NCBI GenBank assembly: GCA_964652585.1
Contig: CAZZDA010000011.1
Coordinates: 1 to 25,116, forward strand
DNA from: CAZZDA01 sp964652585
Lineage (GTDB): Bacteria > Patescibacteriota > Patescibacteriia > UBA1544
Reading direction: 5' to 3'
Length of the DNA stretch: 25,116 nt
Shown: positions 21,663 to 25,116 of the stretch, piece by piece
Position numbering within the stretch: the first letter of the stretch is position 1
Layout of the letters: every line of letters starts with the position of its first letter
Program-made: the position numbers and the translations under genes
The notes under the pieces: generated by a model
Seen by the model: only the letters and a program-made list of their open reading frames with translations
The model's database searches: none
What the model was told of the DNA's origin: nothing

Positions 21663-22676
21663 TTAGCGAGCCGCAAGTATACTCCTCTTGTACGAATCAA
21701 GATTATCCAATGCGATGCCAGTTCCTTTTGCAACACATAACAGTGAGTCGTCCGCGACATAGGCGGGAACTTGCGTTGCTTGTGTTGCCAGCTTATCAAT
21801 ATTTCGTAAAAGCGAACTTCCACCGGAAAAGATCATACCTTTATCAATAATATCGGCTGAGAGTTCTGGAGGCGTTTCATAGAGCACTGATTTCACCGCC
21901 TGTATAATACCTTCTAAATCGCTTTGCAAAGCTTGGGTAACATCATCCGAATTGATTTCTAATGTCTTTGGCAGTCCGGAAATGACATCTCTTCCCTTAA
22001 TTTCCATATACATCTTTTCTTCCAGAAAAAGAGCTGATCCTATGCGTATTTTAACATCTTCCGCGGTTCTCTCGCCGATAGCAAGAGAATACTTTTTGCG
22101 GATAAAGTCCGCGATAGACGTATCAAAGCTATTCCCCCCAATACGTACTGACGTGCTCGTTACAATACCGCCAAGCGAGATAACGGCAATTTCCGATGTT
22201 CCGCCGCCAATATCAATGATCATATGTCCTGAAGCGGATCCAATAGGAATATCCGCGCCGATAGCCGCCGCAATAGGCTCCTTAATGATATAGGCCGCGC
22301 GCGCGCCGGCCGCAAGCGTTGCATCAATGACCGCACGGCGCTCTGTTGACGTAATACCGCCCGGAACCGCCACCATTACTTCCGGTCGAATGATACGCAA
22401 GCCCGACATTGTTTTGCCGATAAAATATTTGAGCATTGCTTCCGTTGTTTTGTAATCGGCGATAACTCCGTGCTTTAAGGGACGGGACGCAACAATAGTG
22501 TCCGGCGTTCTACCGATCATATCCTTTGCCTCCATACCAACTGCTAACACTTTTTTATCTATAAGCGAAATAGCAACAACCGAGGGTTCATTGATGATAA
22601 TACCGCGCTTTGGCACATGAACCAATGTATAGGTTGTTCCTAGATCAATGGCAATTTTTTTGAAGAAAAAACTCAT
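21663..22676 (-). CDS. mreB: Second MreB-family actin
   Basis: This 337-residue actin homologue is a diverged paralogue of the MreB at 13885. It has phosphate 1 IAIDLGTTYT (8-17), GIIINEPSVVAIS, phosphate 2 DIGGGTSEIAVISLGG and GNSFDTSI. The adenosine motif reads GMIFSGGSSLLRNID, where the other copy has LTGGGA. The N-terminus MSFFFKK is short, Phe-rich and basic, consistent with membrane association. I chose the ATG at 22676, which has GAAGG just upstream; the frame is open further upstream without support. It lies among glycosyltransferase genes and away from mreCD. It may serve a filament role in envelope assembly or co-polymerise with the first MreB, like Mbl or MreBH in Bacillus. Confidence 0.93.
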   Translation of the reverse strand: MSFFFKKIAIDLGTTYTLVHVPKRGIIINEPSVVAISLIDKKVLAVGMEAKDMIGRTPDTIVASRPLKHGVIADYKTTEAMLKYFIGKTMSGLRIIRPEVMVAVPGGITSTERRAVIDATLAAGARAAYIIKEPIAAAIGADIPIGSASGHMIIDIGGGTSEIAVISLGGIVTSTSVRIGGNSFDTSIADFIRKKYSLAIGERTAEDVKIRIGSALFLEEKMYMEIKGRDVISGLPKTLEINSDDVTQALQSDLEGIIQAVKSVLYETPPELSADIIDKGMIFSGGSSLLRNIDKLATQATQVPAYVADDSLLCVAKGTGIALDNLDSYKRSILAAR

Positions 22677-22688
22677 AGTAGCCTTCGC

Positions 22689-22717
22689 ACTGTAGCAAAT
22701 ACTTATGCTTTTTGCAA
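22689..22717 (-). promoter_or_regulatory. Probable promoter of the second mreB
   Basis: On the minus strand TTGCAA (22712-22717) and TACAGT (22689-22694) are 17 bp apart, with TGC directly before the -10 (extended -10 form). The -10 ends 12 nt before the ATG, which would give a leader of about 6 nt. Confidence 0.4.
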
Positions 22718-22802
22718 TGCACCTGAAAAAGCCCCACAATACAAATTGCTATTTCCGATACCCGGTCTCCATTTACCAAGCTTTAGTATCTCTATACAAT
22801 GT

Positions 22803-22865
22803 TTAGTTATTGAATTTTGAGATTTGGAGTTTATTTGTCGCTTGGTGCTTGGGATTTGTGATTTT
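22803..22865. repeat. Degenerate low-complexity word tract of the CAAATCCCAAGCACCAA type
   Basis: On the minus strand the tract consists of near-repeats of CAAAT(C/A)CCAA, CACCAAGCGACAAATAAAC and CTCCAAATCTCAAAATTC. It covers the last codons of the GT2 gene (NHKSQAPSDK) and the spacer after its stop. Its wording differs from the tracts at 7505 and 21585 but the style is the same. Confidence 0.5.
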
Positions 22866-23664
22866 TTTCGTGCAAACGAAATCCATGTTTTCGCAGATAC
22901 TGCAGCCAGTCATGTATGTGTATGCGAGTAGTTTTATCAAGAAGAGACGTAAGTCCCACGCGTTCCGCTGACTCCCTTCTATAATAATGTACTGCTGACA
23001 CCTCAGGAAGATACCATACTTCTTTTGAAGCTTCTTCATAGACGCGCTTGCAAAAATCCGTATCCGCGAAATAGACAAAGAATCGCTCATCAAATCCTTG
23101 CAATTCCTCCCAAATTGACCTTCGTACCAATATACAGCTACTGATCAGCCAATCAACTTTACTTGCTGTTTCGTGGTCAAAGTCTTTCATAGTATAGTGT
23201 GCAAGATCATTTTTTGCTACGGGAAGTTTGCCAAAAAATGTTCTGCGATAGAGCGGCGTCAAAGGCGTTGGGTAGCGCAGACAAGAGTGTTGTAGCGCAT
23301 CGCTTGGATGATAGAGTTTTGGACCGATCACGCCAACATGAGCATGTGTGTCAAGAAATGCTACTAACGATGTTATGGCAGTATCTTGTATCACCAGATC
23401 AGTATTAAGACACAATATATATTCTCCTTTTGCACGAGCCACTCCTTGATTCACTCCTCGCGCATAACCAATGTTTTTTTTATTTCTTACGTATAAAAAG
23501 TTTTGAAATTCCCGCTGCATGATCTGCTGTAATTTTGTGTCCGTATCATTATCAATGACAATGCATTCAAAATCCCAAGGAAAATGAAACTGAGCAAAGG
23601 AACGCAATAAATATTTCGTTAAATGGGGTGTTTTGTAATTAAGAATGATAATAGATAATTTCAT
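22831..23664 (-). CDS. Glycosyltransferase family 2 (rhamnosyltransferase-like)
   Basis: This 277-residue cytoplasmic GT-A enzyme probably adds a sugar to a membrane-linked glycan. It has SIIILNYKTP (4-13), VIDND (37-41), NKKNIGYARGVNQGV (61-75), the metal/donor motif NTDL (87-90), IGPKLYHP, a WLISSCILVRR segment and GFDERFFVYFADTDFCKRV (190-208) with the catalytic acid region. This pattern matches the WbbL-like subgroup. No membrane span is present. The last ten residues (NHKSQAPSDK) are encoded by the low-complexity tract 22803-22865, so the natural C-terminus may have been replaced. It starts 9 nt after the membrane glycosyltransferase upstream and is probably co-transcribed with it. Confidence 0.9.
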   Translation of the reverse strand: MKLSIIILNYKTPHLTKYLLRSFAQFHFPWDFECIVIDNDTDTKLQQIMQREFQNFLYVRNKKNIGYARGVNQGVARAKGEYILCLNTDLVIQDTAITSLVAFLDTHAHVGVIGPKLYHPSDALQHSCLRYPTPLTPLYRRTFFGKLPVAKNDLAHYTMKDFDHETASKVDWLISSCILVRRSIWEELQGFDERFFVYFADTDFCKRVYEEASKEVWYLPEVSAVHYYRRESAERVGLTSLLDKTTRIHIHDWLQYLRKHGFRLHEKNHKSQAPSDK

Positions 23665-23673
23665 AGTGATAGC

Positions 23674-25116
23674 TTACATATCTTTAGATAGCGCTCTTTG
23701 TTTTGGCGTATTAAAAAATCCCAGATATTTCCCCAAAAAAAGTCGTGTTTGCGCGTCTATAGCGGGAAAGGATCCAAAAAGAATGAGTGTAACCGGCAAG
23801 AGCATCCATTGTACCAGCATGACCAACCATGTCGTCACATGCGTATGACGCGGGCGCGGCGGAAGCAAGAGAAGGCTTAATAGCGCGGAAATAAAAATAC
23901 CAAGCATCGCAACAGTCATCAATTTTTCCAAAATGAACGGCGCATTTTGAAAAAGCGGAATTTGCGCGTATGATTCACCTCCTACCCACAAAGGCAGACG
24001 TCCAATAACCGTGATGATAATTGGCGCGGTCGCCCAAGAATACATACCTTCCGATAAGTTCCACAGATGGTGAATTTTTTTTCTTCGTGATATTTTTTTA
24101 TTTCGAAGAAAGTTATTCATCATGTAGGGAAAGTGCTCTATACCGTATGCCCATCTCCGCTGCTGTTTATACAAATTTTTCATACTCTCCCACGCATTAA
24201 CACCTGTTACCGTGTCCATACTGACTGGAATATAAAGCGGTGTCACTGTATAATCGCCATCATAGCGAAAGAAACATTGTAAAAAAATACGAGAATCGTC
24301 CGTTACAATATCTTTTTGCCAAAATCCCACATCAACCAGCGCCTGAAAACTCATCGCATGCGATGAAAAAGTAAAAAGCCGCTCCGGTCGAGCAAGTTCT
24401 GTCAGCAGCCAAAACGTTGTACCAAACGCGGCAACACGAGTTACGGGCGACGCTTCCCAGATATTATTACTATAGAGCGCCACCGGCTGATAGGATGTAC
24501 GCGTAGGATGTGGATGCGTCAAATACGTATAGGCTAAATAGCCAAAATATTCCGGGTGTACAGCCGTATCAACATCAAAATAGGACACGACCACATCTTT
24601 GTAGGATATCCCTTCTTTATCAATATGCTCCTGCAATCGATGTCCCGCCCAATAAGCATTTGCTCCTTTGGCTTTTATTTCTCCTTCCAGCCCGTCAGGA
24701 TGCGTTGTAGTGATTAACGCGCCAAAGACGCCTCTATACTCTTCTGCTATTTGTTGAAGGATGTCTTGCGCCTCTTTTCCCGCCCTCTCCTCTGCCGAAA
24801 GTATAATGATCAACCTTTCATTTGGGTACTGTGCGTCACGAAAACTTTCAAGCGTGGTACGTATAACCTCTATCGGCTCCGTATAAAAAGGAAGTACGAC
24901 CGCGTGATAGAGACGATCCCAGTGCGGTAACTTTTGTACTTGGGGCAGCCATTGCTGCCGCACTGTTCTTCTATAACGCAGCCACGAGATAATAACATAA
25001 AAAACGAAGTAAAATACGCGAAACACCCAAAAGAGGTCAAAGATAATAATAAATATAATTGCCCACAAAGGTTTAGTAAAGGATAATATAATTGCAAGAG
25101 CAAATGTGGACCACAC
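23674..25116 (-). CDS. Membrane glycosyltransferase family 2 (cellulose/hyaluronan synthase-like), 5' end cut by window
   Basis: At least 480 residues of a polytopic GT2 enzyme are present. The first codon in the window is GTG at the very edge, so the N-terminus may continue outside. Two N-terminal spans (about 5-46) are followed by the GT-A domain: LPFYTEP, ILSAEE, KGANAYWAG, the donor/metal motif FDVDT (Asp181, Asp183), the catalytic VTDDSR (271-276) and QQRRW (QxxRW at 318-322), the last typical of processive synthases. Several C-terminal spans follow (about 350-450). It probably makes or extends a polysaccharide at the membrane, working with the GT2 immediately downstream. The polymer cannot be named from sequence alone. 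Confidence 0.9.
   Translation of the reverse strand: MWSTFALAIILSFTKPLWAIIFIIIFDLFWVFRVFYFVFYVIISWLRYRRTVRQQWLPQVQKLPHWDRLYHAVVLPFYTEPIEVIRTTLESFRDAQYPNERLIIILSAEERAGKEAQDILQQIAEEYRGVFGALITTTHPDGLEGEIKAKGANAYWAGHRLQEHIDKEGISYKDVVVSYFDVDTAVHPEYFGYLAYTYLTHPHPTRTSYQPVALYSNNIWEASPVTRVAAFGTTFWLLTELARPERLFTFSSHAMSFQALVDVGFWQKDIVTDDSRIFLQCFFRYDGDYTVTPLYIPVSMDTVTGVNAWESMKNLYKQQRRWAYGIEHFPYMMNNFLRNKKISRRKKIHHLWNLSEGMYSWATAPIIITVIGRLPLWVGGESYAQIPLFQNAPFILEKLMTVAMLGIFISALLSLLLLPPRPRHTHVTTWLVMLVQWMLLPVTLILFGSFPAIDAQTRLFLGKYLGFFNTPKQRALSKDM

Noticed and set aside
22707..22732. GCTTTTT…AAAAAGC inverted repeat as a fourth element copy
   Set aside because: It is only 26 nt long, lacks the conserved GGGAAAACA and TTGAGGAG parts, and overlaps the likely mreB2 promoter. 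It is probably a coincidence of A/T runs.
1..25116. CRISPR array, insertion sequence, prophage, toxin-antitoxin or defence genes
   Set aside because: No evenly spaced direct repeats, transposase, phage structural protein or defence domain was seen anywhere in the window.

Overview
The window looks like chromosomal DNA from a Patescibacteria/CPR-type bacterium, probably on the Parcubacteria side. This is inferred from the gene repertoire; there is no rRNA here to test it. The signs are short, tightly packed, often overlapping genes, a class I lysyl-tRNA synthetase, a prolyl-tRNA synthetase with no editing domain, a RibL-like FAD synthetase candidate, and a frr-rseP-proS order without uppS, cdsA or dxr. 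TGA is used as a stop (for example in the 4-nt overlaps at 4673 and 7927), so the code is the standard bacterial one and not the UGA=Gly code of Gracilibacteria.

Layout. Nearly all large genes are on the minus strand. In the direction of transcription, from the right edge: a membrane GT2 glycosyltransferase (cut by the window edge) and a second GT2; a second MreB; a GT-B glycosyltransferase; DNA polymerase III delta' (holB); a lipoprotein with BNR/Asp-box repeats; frr; rseP; proS; mreB-mreC-mreD-mrdA; and greA. A second block is lysS-ribL-like-serS. A third is an aminotransferase, a short degenerate MurF-like protein, ftsQ and a UvrD/PcrA helicase. Together these cover cell-wall growth and shape (MreBCD, PBP2, FtsQ), surface glycan assembly, tRNA charging, and replication and repair.

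The only plus-strand genes are four very small ones (131-412, 519-794, 5920-6210, 9662-9898). Each stands alone and has its own intrinsic terminator; three have recognisable sigma70-type promoters and three have clear Shine-Dalgarno sites. Three encode tiny multi-pass membrane proteins. By contrast, several minus-strand transcription units have promoter-like boxes with the -10 only 9-12 nt before the start codon, suggesting leaderless mRNAs.

The most unusual signal is a family of short palindromic elements of 75-98 bp, present three times in the same orientation. On the minus strand they begin near CTTTTTCGGG and end in TTGAGGAGAAAAAG, and they carry a strong variable inner stem. One copy (20751-20838) lies in frame inside the GT-B glycosyltransferase and adds about 29 residues. 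One (849-946) lies at the very end of the helicase gene and supplies part of its stop codon. One (18193-18267) lies just upstream of frr. The arrangement resembles the Rickettsia palindromic elements that insert into coding genes. A separate 12-bp perfect palindrome (20348-20374) has a similar core. Several spacers also contain degenerate low-complexity word tracts that run into the 3' ends of genes.
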